Source: Nectonema munidae
Taxonomy: Eukaryota > Nematomorpha > Nectonematoida > Nectonematidae
DNA length: 64,000 nucleotides
Assembly: GCA_030549495.1 (NCBI GenBank)
Contig: JAUIRK010000938.1
Location: forward strand, 127,001 to 191,000
Direction: 5' to 3'
Position numbers and translations under genes: made by a program. How positions within the stretch are numbered: the stretch's first letter is position 1; each line of letters opens with the position of its first letter. The notes beneath the pieces are model-generated. The model saw only the letters and a program-made list of their open reading frames with translations, searched no databases and was not told the DNA's origin. Below are positions 12,671 through 24,552 of the stretch, one piece after another.

Positions 12671-13230
12671 ATCTTAGTGTACACATAGTTCAGGATTACA
12701 GAAAAAGATGAGGAGTTATACAATATTATTAGTTCAGTTTTTCAATCGGGCAACAATGAGTGTGAGAGTGCTGGCTCACATGAAACCCCCGCCCTTGAGC
12801 GGTTAATACTTCATACTTTGAGGGGGGACCCGAAATCCAGTTATTTTGCTTGTCAAATGAAAAAGTTTGAAATACGCAACAGTGGGTGTGGGATTTCAGG
12901 ACAAAATGTCAGCCGAAATAATGATTTGAGTTAAATAAAACATAGATCTAGAGTTTCCAGGGGTTCACAACCTGTGGTACGCGAAAGCCTTCCAAGTGGA
13001 ACGCGAGATGTTTTTCAAAAATTAAAAAAAAATACTTGTTTTCACAGAAATTCTCACGCAGAGAAATGTAGTGTAATGTGAATTTGGTTAAAGTTCATTT
13101 TCTTTAGTTCCTCAACTGTAATACATGTAAATATGTGCATATGCGTATAATGTAGAATGCACGCACATTCTGTTGACTTAGTAGGTACAGTGCTGTGATC
13201 AATTAACTTTGTGATTGTTTATTTGTATTG
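12671..13230. other. Spacer between the peptidase gene and the unknown element
   Basis: Contains a GC-richer stretch near 12784-12835 (CCCCCGCCCTTGAGCGG, then GAGGGGGGACCC) that looks like a transposon-end remnant. It shares CTTGAGCGG with the right end of the TTAA element at 62.03 kb. No gene is seen. Confidence 0.4.
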
Positions 13231-13309
13231 ATTATTATCTAAACTAAGATAAGCCTGTTTGTCTCTCGCTTCGCTCGAGACGTAGGATTCTAGGTCCCTA
13301 TGATCCAAG

Positions 13310-14312
13310 GTCCACTTAAAGATCATTGGTAACGTGTGATTCTAGGTCCAGTTAAAGATCATTGTCACTGTGATTCTAGGTCCTGTTAAAGATCATTGAT
13401 ACCCCGTGATTGTAGATCCTGTAAAAGATCATTGGTACCGCATGATTAGGTCCTGTTAAAAATCATTGGTACTGTGATTCTAAGTCATGTTATAGATCAT
13501 TGGTACCCCCGTGATTCTAGATCCTGTTAAAGATCATTGGTACCCCCCGTGATTCTAGGTCCTGTTAAAGATCATTGGTACCCCCGTGATTCTAGGTTCC
13601 ATTAAATATCTTTGGTACCGGAATTCTAGGTACACTCAAAAAATCATTGGTACCTGGATTATAGATACCCTCAATGAACCCGTAAAGATCATTGGTACCG
13701 CTGTAAAGATCATAAGTACCCGTAAAGATCATAAGTACCCCCGTAAAGATCATAAGTACCCCCGTAAAGATCATTGGTACCCACATAAAAGATCATTGGT
13801 ACCCCCGTAAAGATCATAGGTACCCTCGTAAAGATCATAGGTACCCCCGTAAAGATCATAGGTACCCCGTAAAGATCATTGGTACCTACATAAAAGATCA
13901 TTGGTACCCCCGTAAAGATCATAGGTACCCTCGTAAAGATCATAGGTAACCCCGTAAAGATCATAGGTACCCCCGTAAAGATCATAGGTACCCCCGTAAA
14001 GATCATAGGTACCCCCGTAAAGATCATTGGTACCCACATAAAAGATCATTGGTACCCCCGTAAAGATCATAGGTACCCTCGTAAAGATCATAGGTACCCC
14101 CGTAAAGATCATAGGTACCCCGTAAAGATCATTGGTACCTACATAAAAGATCATTGGTACCCCCGTAAAGATCATAGGTACCCTCGTAAAGATCATAGGT
14201 AACCCCGTAAAGATCATAGGTAACCCCGTAAAGATCATAGGTAACCCCGTAAAGATCATAGGTACCCCCGTAAAGATCATAGGTACCCCCGTAAAGATCA
14301 TTGGTACCCACA
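13310..14312. repeat. Composite minisatellite: 44-bp then 21-bp units with higher-order copy
   Basis: From about 13310 to 13620 units read GATTCTAGGTCCTGTTAAAG, then ATCATTGGTACCCCCGT. From about 13680 the unit shortens to 21 bp, GTAAAGATCATAGGTACCCC plus C. Variants such as ATTGGTACCCACATAAAAGATC recur: the block starting at about 13780 is repeated 253 bp later at about 14033, so the array grew partly by duplicating multi-unit blocks. Nearly every unit keeps GATC and GGTACC. Open frames on the minus strand are by-products of the 21-bp period. Confidence 0.95.
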
Positions 14313-14585
14313 AAGATAAAAGATATGAAAATTTAGTATATAAAATCTAAGAGATCTTTACTTATTTTTAACCCTTTCAGGCACAGAAAATGTTACGCAG
14401 TGAAAATGATGTGTGTAATTATAACTAAGACAAAACTGAAGCATTTTTGAAATTAAATATTATTGACCCAGGAAATTGATATGGGACACCAGTGTCCCAC
14501 TGTGCACATAAGGAAAAAAAAATTTCATTTATTAGAAAATGAATTAAAAGTTTTAATGGTTGTTACTTTTAAACTTTTTTTGGTA

Positions 14586-14662
14586 ATGTTGCACTATCTG
14601 TGCATCGATAAACGTCTTTCCTATGAAATTGGCTTTTTATCGATGCACGGATAGTGCAACAT
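14586..14662. repeat. Long hairpin inside the piggyBac element
   Basis: ATGTTGCACTATCTGTGCAT continuing to GATAAA (14586-14612) is mirrored by TTTATCGATGCACGGATAGT continuing to GCAACAT (14636-14662). The arms are about 27 bp with one mismatch, and the loop is about 23 bp. It lies downstream of the transposase stop, near the left end of the element. It could be a tiny palindromic insertion or a structural feature of this family. Confidence 0.85.
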
Positions 14663-15051
14663 AACCCTTTTTTTATCTAGGAGATATTTTTCACCGAGTT
14701 ATCTTGTTAAATAGCCCTACAAATTTTTTAGTCTTTGTATCAAATGAAATTTGGGCACTGTGTTTTACTTTTGATTTAATAAAAAACTTGATAAGGAAAA
14801 AATAAAAAATACTTTATTCAAAAAACTTGTTTTTAGTTTATAATGTTCTGCTTTCTCTTTTATTTTTACAACAAAATTGACATCTTTGTCTTCACTCACT
14901 CAAATTAGGAAATCTTTTTCTTTTGAGGTGGAAGAAGAAGGGTACTTTCTGGATGTAAAGTTGTTTATCAATCGCGTAGCAATAACCTGCTTACATTCTA
15001 TAAACGATTGACTATATTCACTATTTAACTATTTGAAAACCAAATAAGAAT

Positions 15052-16395
15052 TTATGAGAGATGTTTCAAACAAATCAAAAAAATTCTTAGGTAATACTTA
15101 TGTGTTGATCTATGATCATAATTGTAATAGCTTTTGTATTGATTGGACAAGTCTACTCCTCTCATATAACTATTGTAATTTGAGATCATAGTAGGTATTG
15201 TTTGAAGAAAGCCATCTCTTTCTCCACGCTTTCTTTTTTTTCTGAGCTTCATACCTGTTGGCTTCATAAGTTTGGTATATATAAGTTCGATTCCACGAAT
15301 GTCGAACCATTTACAAACATTGATTTTACGATCAGTTGTTTGATTACAGTCAGCTTCGCCTTTTTTCAAATCTTTATCATTTTTCAAATCGCTTGGGAGT
15401 AGTTTTCTATTTTCACGTATAATGCCAGTCGCCATAATACCTTTACCATGCAACATTTTCATAAGATTGACAGTAGTAAAAAAACTGTTGAAATACAGAT
15501 GACAACCCGTGTGCAAAACTTTCTGTGATAACCGCATTACAACATTTTCGCCTAAAGAATGCTCGATGTCTTTTCCTCTACCATCGTAGGATTCTATTTG
15601 ATAAACGAAACCTGTAATACCAGCTCTGACCCAACATTTGAAACCACACTTAGGTTTTTCTTTAACATACTGGTTCATACTACATTTGCCTTTAAATTTT
15701 ATCATTCTTTCATCAATTGACTGATTTTTTTCTGGATAAAATATCTTTCCAAAGGCAGCATTGTAATGTTTTGAAAATTAGCCTCACTTTATCGGTCCTA
15801 TCACCATCCATGTTTGAAAATAACGTTTGATTTCAGTAAATTTACCATATGTCATGATATTTGAAATATAGCTTACATTTAAACGTTTGTTCGTAGACCA
15901 ATCGTTTTTTATGGTCGGAAGACTATGAAAGCCAAACACACGATGCATCCGAATAAAAGCAGAAATTTCATGCTCATTGGTTGAATGACCTATCTCTTCA
16001 GCATATCTTTGTGTTTCTACTAAAATGATATCTTTTAATAATATATCAACGTTTGTTACTTTTTGGAACACCAAAAATACGTCATTTATACGAGAAGAAT
16101 CTAACAGTTGTGAAAATGATTCCAAAAATTTTCCGTATTAAATTGGATTTTCTGTAGATGGAGCACACGCATTTCAAAGTATTATTGCAGTCCATTCAAT
16201 TTCAAGACTTTTCTCTTCTTCTTCTTCTTCTTCATCTTGGAGAAACGCTTCATTATTGGACATTCTTACTGAGCTACATCCTGCTTCATCACCAGATATC
16301 AGAGCTTGAATATCATCATTGTCCAACTTTAAAAATTCATCTTCCGAGTTTTCAGCGTAGATCATTCCAGTTATATCTTTTTTACTTATTGTCAA
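15052..16395 (-). pseudogene. Broken piggyBac transposase (DDE_Tnp_1_7)
   Basis: Three minus-strand pieces run in order. An acidic N-terminus (16395-16174) has a run of about nine Glu/Asp. A piece at 16125-15784 contains RMHRVFGFHSLPTIKNDW and ISNIMTYGKFTEIKRYF. The catalytic part lies at about 15765-15052. The last shows SIDERMIKFKG with the first Asp (just upstream of 15705), KCGFKCWVRAGITGFVYQ, GKGIMATGIIREN, CKWFD with the third Asp, and MRGVDLSNQY. The second catalytic Asp, normally in FDNFFT, is replaced: the sequence is FNSFFTT. At least two frameshifts separate the pieces around 15770-15820. The Cys-rich C-terminal finger was not found. It is inactive. Confidence 0.9.
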
Positions 16396-18789
16396 TTCTC
16401 TTCCATTATGGCATATTTCCCTTTTCAGAGAAAGTAAAAAAAATAGCTAATTAAAAAAGAATTTTCAGGTAAAATTGCTGAATCTATAAAGAATACATTT
16501 AAAAAAACTTGATTTAAAAAATTTTCATCAAAATACCGAATACTTACAGTGTTGTATAAATTTAATGGTATCACTTAATAGTTCATATTTTTTTCCACTT
16601 TGTAAACAATTTTGAGAGAAAAATTTGAAAAAAAATTCAAAATTTTGATATAATTAAATTGAAATAAAGATTATATTACTAAAAAGTTGAGTTAACGTGC
16701 AAGTAACTTCTCATTTTTTTTCATTTTAATTTTTTTGTTTGGGACACCAGTGTCCTATTATGCCTGAAAGGGAAATAAAATAAAATAAAGAAAGGAATTA
16801 GCAAATTAGATTATCATTAAAAATAAATTAAAGGAAAAAATATAATAAAAAAAATGGGATTATAATAATTTATTATATAAAATCTAGATTCTAGAATAAC
16901 AATTAGGAAATTAGATTATCATTAACAATAAATTAAAGCAGACAATATAAACAAAGTATATAATAATAATTTATTTTTTACTATATAAAATCTAAAAAAC
17001 ATTGATCAAAAGTAGAAAGATCTATATATTTAAATTAAAAATAGATTCTTGTACTAAATCTATAGAATTAGAAAATTAGATTATCATTAAAAGAACAATA
17101 CAAATAAATTATATGTAATCTATATAAAATCTAAAAAAAACATCAATCAAAAGTAGAAAAATCTATTTATTTAAATATAAAATAGATTTAAATCTATTGA
17201 AATCCCTTAATACTTAAAATTAAAATTTTTAAAGTAATAGAGTTTAGAAAAATAAAATTTATAAACTAAATAATTTAGATTTTAAAGAAATCTATTAATA
17301 AAACATTAGTTATTTAAAAATTATCAATAGCAGTAATCAATTTATAGAAATCTAAATTACAAAATTTATAAATTAAAAAAATAACTTTAATAAAGAATCT
17401 TGTTTTATTAAAAATATAGATTTGAAATAGTAACATGAAAATTTATTATCTTTCATGAGAAGAATGAATAAACCCATCAGCCATTAATTGAATTGGATAT
17501 ATTGAGAATGTAAAATTTTTTTAATTCAAATGAATTTTTTTGATTGGTTAAATTAAATACATTATGCACGTATTTACAAAATATACAAATATATATGAAT
17601 TTTTTTGAATAAAAAGATTTATGGTAAATTTAAGTTAATATTGTTATTCAGAATGATAAGAGGATTCTAAAAATATATAAAACTGGCTTTTTTGTAGAAT
17701 ATATGTGGAGGTCATAATTTTGAGGCCGTTTGAAAGGGCCTAAAAAATCGAAAATTTAAAAAATGGAAAATTCAAAAATTTTAAAACATATTCCGATAGA
17801 GTTTGATACGCTGATTGCGAATATGTAATTTGTTTGAAATGAATCGAATGATTTTTTAATTTTTTTGAGGTCAAATTTGGTTTTTTTGTCATTTTATCAA
17901 GTTCAAGGGCTCAAAAGTAAAAAAAGTATTTAAAAATTTTTAAACTTAAAATATTTTTACATTTTCGTTATCAGTATAAAATTTCTTTTAAAATGAGATA
18001 TTAAAATTAAAAATTGAATAAATTTGAAATTTTTCGAAATTTCCAAATATAGCCAATCAAAAATGTTCCAATTTAAATTTATGCAGACCGATCCCAAAAA
18101 TTTCTAAAATAATAAAAAAAAAATTTTAACATTTATTTATTATTTCATATATTTAGAACACGATTATGTAATTTATTTTAAATAAAAATATTTTTTTTTA
18201 ATATTTTTAACCAAATTTAAAAAAATCAATAAATTTGTGAAAGTTACCTTGTTTGGCGTCATTTTGCGGAAAATTTTATGCAACAAATATAGAATTTTTT
18301 ACATCAACTTGTAGAGAAAGAATTGGACAAAAAATAAAAGAGGATGTCATTTTTATTTTAGGCATCAAAATTTTAATGGGGTAAAATTGACGTCATTTTT
18401 TAACGCCAAAAAGTGAAAATTGGGAAAAAACATATGAAAACTAAATATTTTTCAAAAATTTCAGATATTACGATAAAATATCACTCATTCTGCATCCTTT
18501 CATAAAAATATTAGAAAAAAATAAATTTTAGATTTTTAGCAAAATTTGATCAAAAATGTTGAAATTCGGATTTTTGAGAAGCAAATTTGGAAAATTTAAA
18601 AAAAAATTCTGAAATTTTTTTGACAATTAATATTCATACATATGTCTACTTTAATTGCATAAAAAAATTAATTTTATTATTTAATTCAATAATAATTAAA
18701 AAGCAACTTTTAGTTTTATTTCGGATTATTATAGCGTCAAATCAAGATGCCCCCAAACGACAGTATAGCGATCAATATATCAATTTTGG

Positions 18790-19850
18790 TTCTATGAATT
18801 GAAGAATAGGGAAGAATCTGTGCCACGGTGTGTGGTGTGTATGAAGGAAGACATTATCAAATGCATCAATGAAGCCTTTTACAACGCCATCTCCAAACTA
18901 ATCATCCAGACAAGAAAGACCACGATCATGATTTTAAGCGTCTTGAGAAAAACGACTAGACAAAACGGGGAAGTAATATGAGCATTCGGTTGGTATTGTG
19001 ACAGCCTCCTATGAAATTGGGCTTTTTGTGGCGAAGAAATAAAAACCTTCCACAACAAAGGGTGAAGCATTGCATCTTTGATGAAGCAGTGTCAAATAAA
19101 ACGATACAGAGGTGTATTACAGAAATGTCTACTGTTAGAACCAGTCATAACGGAAGTACAGGGGGCTCAGAATATGGATTTGGAAAATAACTGAACGAAT
19201 CAACGGACAGCTTCTGATATACGTGCGTTATGCTACTGAGGATGCAGTTCGAAGTGAAATACTCTTGACCAATGAAATGATGACTGCAACAAAAGGAGAA
19301 GACATGTTCGAGCTTATGAAAACTTTTTCAAAGAAAATGGTCTCCAATGAACCAAGCTAGTAGGTTGCACAACTGACGGCGCTCCTGTTATGCTTGGGGA
19401 AAAATTAGGGTTCTAAGCTCGGGTGTAAGCAGTGTCTCCATCTGTCACTTCTGTTCACTCTTTCATACACCGATTTGCTCTCTCTGCTAAAGTTCTGCCT
19501 CCCGATATGAAGACAAGCTTCTCGTGGGAATATCACTATCCTCCATTTTGTGCTGGGAAAGGAGCTGCTTCAGTTTTTCCAAACAAAAGATCACGAAGTT
19601 CTGAAGATCCTTGAAGCTGGAAACTTCATTCTTTATCTTGCCTACCTGTCAGATATTTTTGGAGTCATGTATCATTTCAATTGTTCTCATGGCGCTGAAA
19701 GTAACATAATCAAATTGACTGCATTTACTAGAAAGCAAAATTTAATTGCGATGTTCAACTTTCTGTTCACATTTTGCTAGATGTAAAATTTGATATACCT
19801 CATTCGAAGAGACGATGTTACAAAAGTTAAATTTATATTATATATAAAAA
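18790..19850 (+). pseudogene. ZBED5-like hAT transposase fossil
   Basis: Translated pieces in several frames match the hAT transposases related to vertebrate ZBED5/FAM200. They include QLLIYVRYATEDAVRSEILL followed by TKGEDMFELMKTFSKKM (about 19210-19340), CTTDGAPVMLG (about 19369-19400), and LLQFFQTKDHEVLKILEAGN then LAYLSDIFGVMYHFNCSHGA (about 19560-19700). The order agrees with the family. Several frameshifts and stops are present, for example just before CTTDG. The tail at 19755-19835 resembles part of the hAT at 7.5-7.7 kb. No clean ends were found, so the borders are approximate. It abuts the inner end of copy A. Confidence 0.75.
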
Positions 19851-21379
19851 AAAGCTCTTAAAAGCATTTGCCTAAAAATAATTTTTCTTTAAATATCTTA
19901 ACATATAGAAGAAAAGATAAGGAGTAGAGAAGAGTTTCTGAAACTTTTTCTACTCAACACACTACTCGCTTAGACATTATTTTTTCAAAAATGCCATATA
20001 AAATCTAATTTACTGGAGTATAATGTCTTTCACAATAAAGAAAATGCATAGAAAATTTGAAAAATTAATTAAAAAAAATGCTGTAGAGATAGTTTAGCCA
20101 TTTTTTACAATCTAATTACTAATTGATTACTTAATTACTAATTGAATTAGTGGAATTCATTTTATTATCTCGGCTTTCATATTCATCTATACGATTTTCA
20201 TTATGACTTAAAACATCATTTACTGAACTAAATTCTTTCAGCCATATATAATGTATGCGAAATCGAATAGAAGCATCTTTCACATTTCATAATAGTATTT
20301 CAAGTCCCTTTTCATAGTGAAAATTCATATAGCTACCTCTTTTTTATATCTCAGTAAATTTTTCTTGATCAAATTTCAATTCAATAAACTTTCCATTTTT
20401 CATAGGTAATTTAATTATTTGTAAAAATCAGAAAAGTCAGTAATTCATTATAATAACAGGTTATATCAGTTTGTCAAGAATAAATTGAGGCTTTACTTTT
20501 AGTTTTGAATAAAACTTTAGACTTTAGAATAACGTTTAGAATTGAATAATCCTTTGGTTCATGAAAAAGTGTCCTTCAAATATTATCAACTCGCTATGCA
20601 CGAAAGACATTTCCAAAATGCTAAAAATTAGCTATTTGTTTTTATTTTTGAAAATGTTTACAAAATCTAGATTTTTGACAAAAAGTTGACTTTGGATTCC
20701 TTATGATAACTTTTTACCCAAACTTTGTAAAACAAAAGTAGGAAGTAATTTTAGAAGTGCTGTTAGAAAATGTAAGATGATTTTATAGACTTTTAACTGA
20801 GATAAAGATTAAAATTTTCAGAAAGCCATTTAAAATATTTGTTAGGTTTTTAGTCAAGAAAAAGTGTATTATGAGGTGAATGAACGATTCTTCAAAATTT
20901 TCATATGTTCATTTGTTTAGCCAATTTTAGATAGAATGACAAAAAGATTGACAATCGTGCACATATGTTTATAAATAGCCTGCAAATGGCATAACTGAAA
21001 TTTGAACAAAATGGAAAAATTACACATTGACTTAGGATTCCAAAATTGCAAAGTAACCTTTACGAAAACTACCATGTGTGTACTTAGAAATGGATCTCCT
21101 ATGATTTGTAGAAATAAAGATGAATATTTTAATTTCTTTTTTAACATCCAACACATAACTACTTCTACCGGAAAAGAATTATAAACATCATGTGTCAAGT
21201 ATCGTTTAACCGTAATTGTTTTGAAAACATTCAGATTTAAACTTACAACAATGCAAAGCGGAAACTCTTGATGAGTACTCAGGTAAAACATTTTCTTTTA
21301 TGATTATATTTTACTTGTTGAAGATGGTGATTTCCTTTCATTCTATTTAGTAAAGTCAAGGTAAGTTTAAATTATAATT
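19851..21379. other. AT-rich DNA without recognised genes
   Basis: Only short frames without domains. The longest (20917-21291, minus) has no motif I know. It lies just downstream of a minus-strand LINE fragment and might be its 3' tail. Confidence 0.4.
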
Positions 21380-21540
21380 TCATTCTCTGGGAGCATGAAA
21401 TATTTATCATATCATGCAAACTTTTAGTGAAGTTCTTTTGAACTTTTTCAATTTTCTTCAGAGTACTTTCAAAATAACTGCCTGAAATCACGATTCCGTA
21501 TTCAAGAATTGGTGCTACGAAATACTTAAAGGGATAGACC
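21380..21540 (-). pseudogene. LINE reverse transcriptase C-terminal fragment
   Basis: Minus-strand translation gives FKYFVAPILEYGIVISGSYF, then ESTLKKIEKVQKNFTKSLH. This matches the conserved block downstream of the reverse transcriptase fingers in Jockey/CR1-type LINEs (Y-R--LEY---VW-P------IE-VQ--FT--). The rest of the element is not recognisable nearby. Confidence 0.7.
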
Positions 21541-24390
21541 GCTCATCAAAATTGTACAATGCGAAGGTGCTTTTCAACATATGTATCGTTGGGTATGCTT
21601 TTTTTCATAACAGTTGAAACCTATGTGTGTATTAGCTCTGAATCGACTTTATCAATCTTTGGTCATTCTATTTTTCAACTTTGGATAGAGTCATACCACC
21701 AAAGAAGAAAGCATCATATATATATATATATATATCAATCAACAAAGAGAATATGAGAATTAGAGAACATGAAGATGTGAAACATCTAGGAAAAAGATCC
21801 CAACTTGAAATTTCTTATCTTTTTTTCTTTGTAATCAACAAAATCGCGCAAAACAATCCAAATATCATATCATATATCATATATAATGCAGTCTTTTTAC
21901 AGAGATAAATTTCACAAAGATAATAATCATTCAGGGTATCCATCGTGGATGGATATGTTTTCGCGATTTAAATGGTCATCATAAAAAGCAAGGTTCAAAC
22001 TTGTATACATTAATTGATATAAGGAGGTCAATTTTAATTTGTTCAAAAATTAAAAATTAATGACAGATCAATATTTTTCTTGACGTTGTTTTCCCAGCAT
22101 AAATACCAAATCAAATAATTAGATAAATTCACGTGCAAACTTATGTGGCCATTTTGAATTCGTTATTAAAAGAACACAGAGACTCAATATTTTATAACTT
22201 CGTCTTTCAATCTACGCGTCCATATAAACTTTAGCTGGAGGAGATACAAATTAAAAATTTTATACAAAATTTAAAACCACTTAAATTCTGAAACTATATT
22301 ATGTTCACCAAAATTTCTTATCGAATTTGAAAAGCAATTTTGTATTGTTGTTGCCTAACTATACAAGTAATAATAATAATTTTATTGAATTTTGAAAAGG
22401 TGTGAATGACCTTTTTGCTTCCTTCTATCACTTTATGAAATCAATGTCATGTTTTTAATGTAGGTTTTATTTGCTAAAAGTTTTTCAAGATTTGTCTCTT
22501 GTCTTAAACATTTTGAGGTTTGGCAAATATATATATACCCACACATATATTTGAGCTGTCAATCAAAAAATGGTATAAAAGAAGGAATATGTTAGATGTT
22601 TTAGATTTGAAAAGTGTTGTAATCTAATTTCTTGCTATTTATATTTTTTTTTCTTTATTGTATATTTCTTAAGGAAAAATTATTTTAAAATTTATTTCAA
22701 GTTATAACTATGAGACGTTTTTTAGATTTTTGATTGACAGCGCAAATCGGATTTTGATTGAAAATAATTTTCTATCCAATTTTAAGTTGAAAGTATTCAA
22801 ACTTATTTAAAAATATTTTGAAATTTTTTCATATAATTTTTTACCCATTTATTTAACACTAGTTTTAAAAACACTCAATAAAAAAATCAAATATTAGTTG
22901 GTAAGGTGCATTCGAAAAATGAAATAGAATAAAAAAAATGATAAAATAGAATTGAAAAAAAAAACAAAATTGATTTGAAAAATTACAATTCATAATTGCA
23001 AAAGATGAATTAGAATTGCTTAAAGACAAATCAAATTCAAAAATCGAAAAATAAAATCATATAAATAACTTTTTTTGTTATAAATAAAACTCGATAACAT
23101 AAATCCTAATGTATCTTGATGTTAACTCAGGAGTAACACAACTGTCCTACATATAGACCCCTGAGTCAAAGAGACCCAAAGAAATAAAATTTACCACGGG
23201 CTTGTTCTCTTTTAATTTCTATGCTATATATACAAGTTTCATTATAGGATATTACTTTTTGGTATTCCCAAAATGTAACATGAAAAAATTTTACCCAAAC
23301 AAAGCATCACCAATTGAAATTTTGGCGCATCAAAATTTCAGAAACAAATAGTTGCTTTTCAAAAAAAAAGTTTGCAACGAATTCATCTCGTTCAACTTCG
23401 TCACCCGGCAAAAAAGCTGGAATGCATCAAAAACGTATTCTGACGAATGAAACGCTCAACTGATTCATTTCATTTGGCTTCTATCTTTCTCTCTCTCTTT
23501 TAACCAAAAAGAACTGCATTGCGAGAAAACATTGTTTTGTCATTTTACTGATCGACGCGTTGATAAGTGACGCAAGCCAGAAGCTGTTGCGAATATCATT
23601 GATATGATTGACACCATCAAATCGACCAATAAACTTCAAGATACTGAAACAATCGAGGATATTCAAGACTGGGTCCATTCGCAAAGTATGCAAATAAATT
23701 GATCTACTCCGGCATATTGGAAGCTCATCGCTTTAGTTTCGAATACTCTTAGTAAGCGTGATAGCAATTTGCAAATGTGATCTAGGTTTTTCCTGCAGAA
23801 GTTGGGTAACATCTGCCGCCATCATTTGAAGAGACAAATTTCTCAATCCACTTTTTCCTTTGAGGAAGTTTTGATTGTCTTATACACAATGAGTGCTTAT
23901 TCTTTTTTCTCGTAGGAGAGAGGTTTGACACTAAAAGTAATTAATATAGCATTTATTTTTACCTATTGATTCTAACACGGTCAGTTCTGTTTTTTTATCT
24001 GCATTCAAAAAGTCGAAATCGGATTAATGCTACTGATCGAAGCGATTTTAGATTATCATTATTATTATTATTATTATTATTGATTTCATTGGAACATATC
24101 CAATTTAGCTTCCAAACATCAAGTTCAACCGTCACACTAAACAAAACACATTTTTTTGAAAAAAAATTTTTCCTCTTTTTTTAACATAACAAAATTTGAT
24201 TATAATAAATTTAATCAATTTTTTATAGATGTAAATTTTAAAATATATACTATATAAAATTGATTGAGTAAAAAAAATTAAAAAAAAAATAGTGATAAAA
24301 AAATTCTTACTTATTATTATATTTTTGACAAACGAAATTACTTTAAATATATATTTGATAGCAAAAACAAAAAAAAAATCAGTTTGAAAA
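21541..24390. other. AT-rich DNA; TA and TTA microsatellites; coding-like relic near 23.5 kb
   Basis: A TA repeat lies at about 21717-21736 and a TTA repeat at about 24051-24081. The 23370-23900 stretch is less AT-rich than its surroundings. It reads on + as PEAVANIIDMIDTIKSTNKL, then ETIEDIQDWVHS, a stop, and STPAYWKLIALVSNTLSKRD. It looks like decayed coding DNA of unknown family. Two PBX/MEIS-like decamers lie at 22556-22565 and 22731-22740. Confidence 0.4.
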
Positions 24391-24552
24391 GGATCCAATA
24401 GAAGTCAAAGATTCCATACATACAAGTCTCAAAAGTATCATTGCAAAAAGTCTTATCCAAAAAGATTCTTCCCTCAACGTATGGTCAACGAATGGAACTC
24501 TTTGTCTGATTACATTGTCCAATCTCCTTCCTTGAAGATTTTTATCCAATAA
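24390..24552 (+). pseudogene. LINE 3' end fragment (reverse transcriptase C-terminus)
   Basis: Plus-strand translation RFHTYKSQKYHCKKSYPKRF, then FPQRMVNEWNSLSDYIVQSP, SLKIFIQ and a stop matches the terminal block of Jockey/CR1-like LINE proteins (FF--R-VN-WN-LP--VV-A-SL--F). Only this last part is present, consistent with the usual 5' truncation of LINE insertions. Confidence 0.75.

Larger units (their letters stand above)
14372..16772 (-). mobile_element. piggyBac-family DNA transposon inserted in copy A
   Basis: Ends are CCCTTTCAGGCA at 14372-14383 and its reverse complement at 16761-16772. TTAA precedes the left end (14368-14371); the right flank is AAAT, so that duplication has decayed or been lost. 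Subterminal GGGACACCAGTGTCCC at 14482 and GGGACACCAGTGTCCT at 16741 add a second pair. Copy B holds the uninterrupted site with TTAA at 43523-43526, which confirms the insertion. It carries a broken transposase on the minus strand. Confidence 0.92.
13231..18690 (+). mobile_element. Unknown non-coding repeat element, copy A (interrupted by piggyBac)
   Basis: The outer end reads AAGATAAGCCTGTTTGTCTC, then TCGCTTCGCTCGAGACG, a short potential hairpin (GTCTC/GAGAC). It is followed by a 44-bp then 21-bp minisatellite and about 1.9 kb of AT-rich sequence. The same order occurs inverted at 42185-44090 (copy B) and as an end fragment at 40400-40680 (copy C). No transposase belongs to the element itself. 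A central minisatellite plus end hairpin recalls DINE-1/Helentron-type elements, but that is a guess. The piggyBac element at 14372-16772 was inserted later. The inner boundary near 18690 is where similarity to copy B fades. Confidence 0.75.

Noticed and set aside
13586-14313. Minus-strand proteins with a repeated VPMIFTG motif
   Set aside because: The 21-bp repeat period is divisible by three, so any frame without a stop stays open. It is a by-product of the array.
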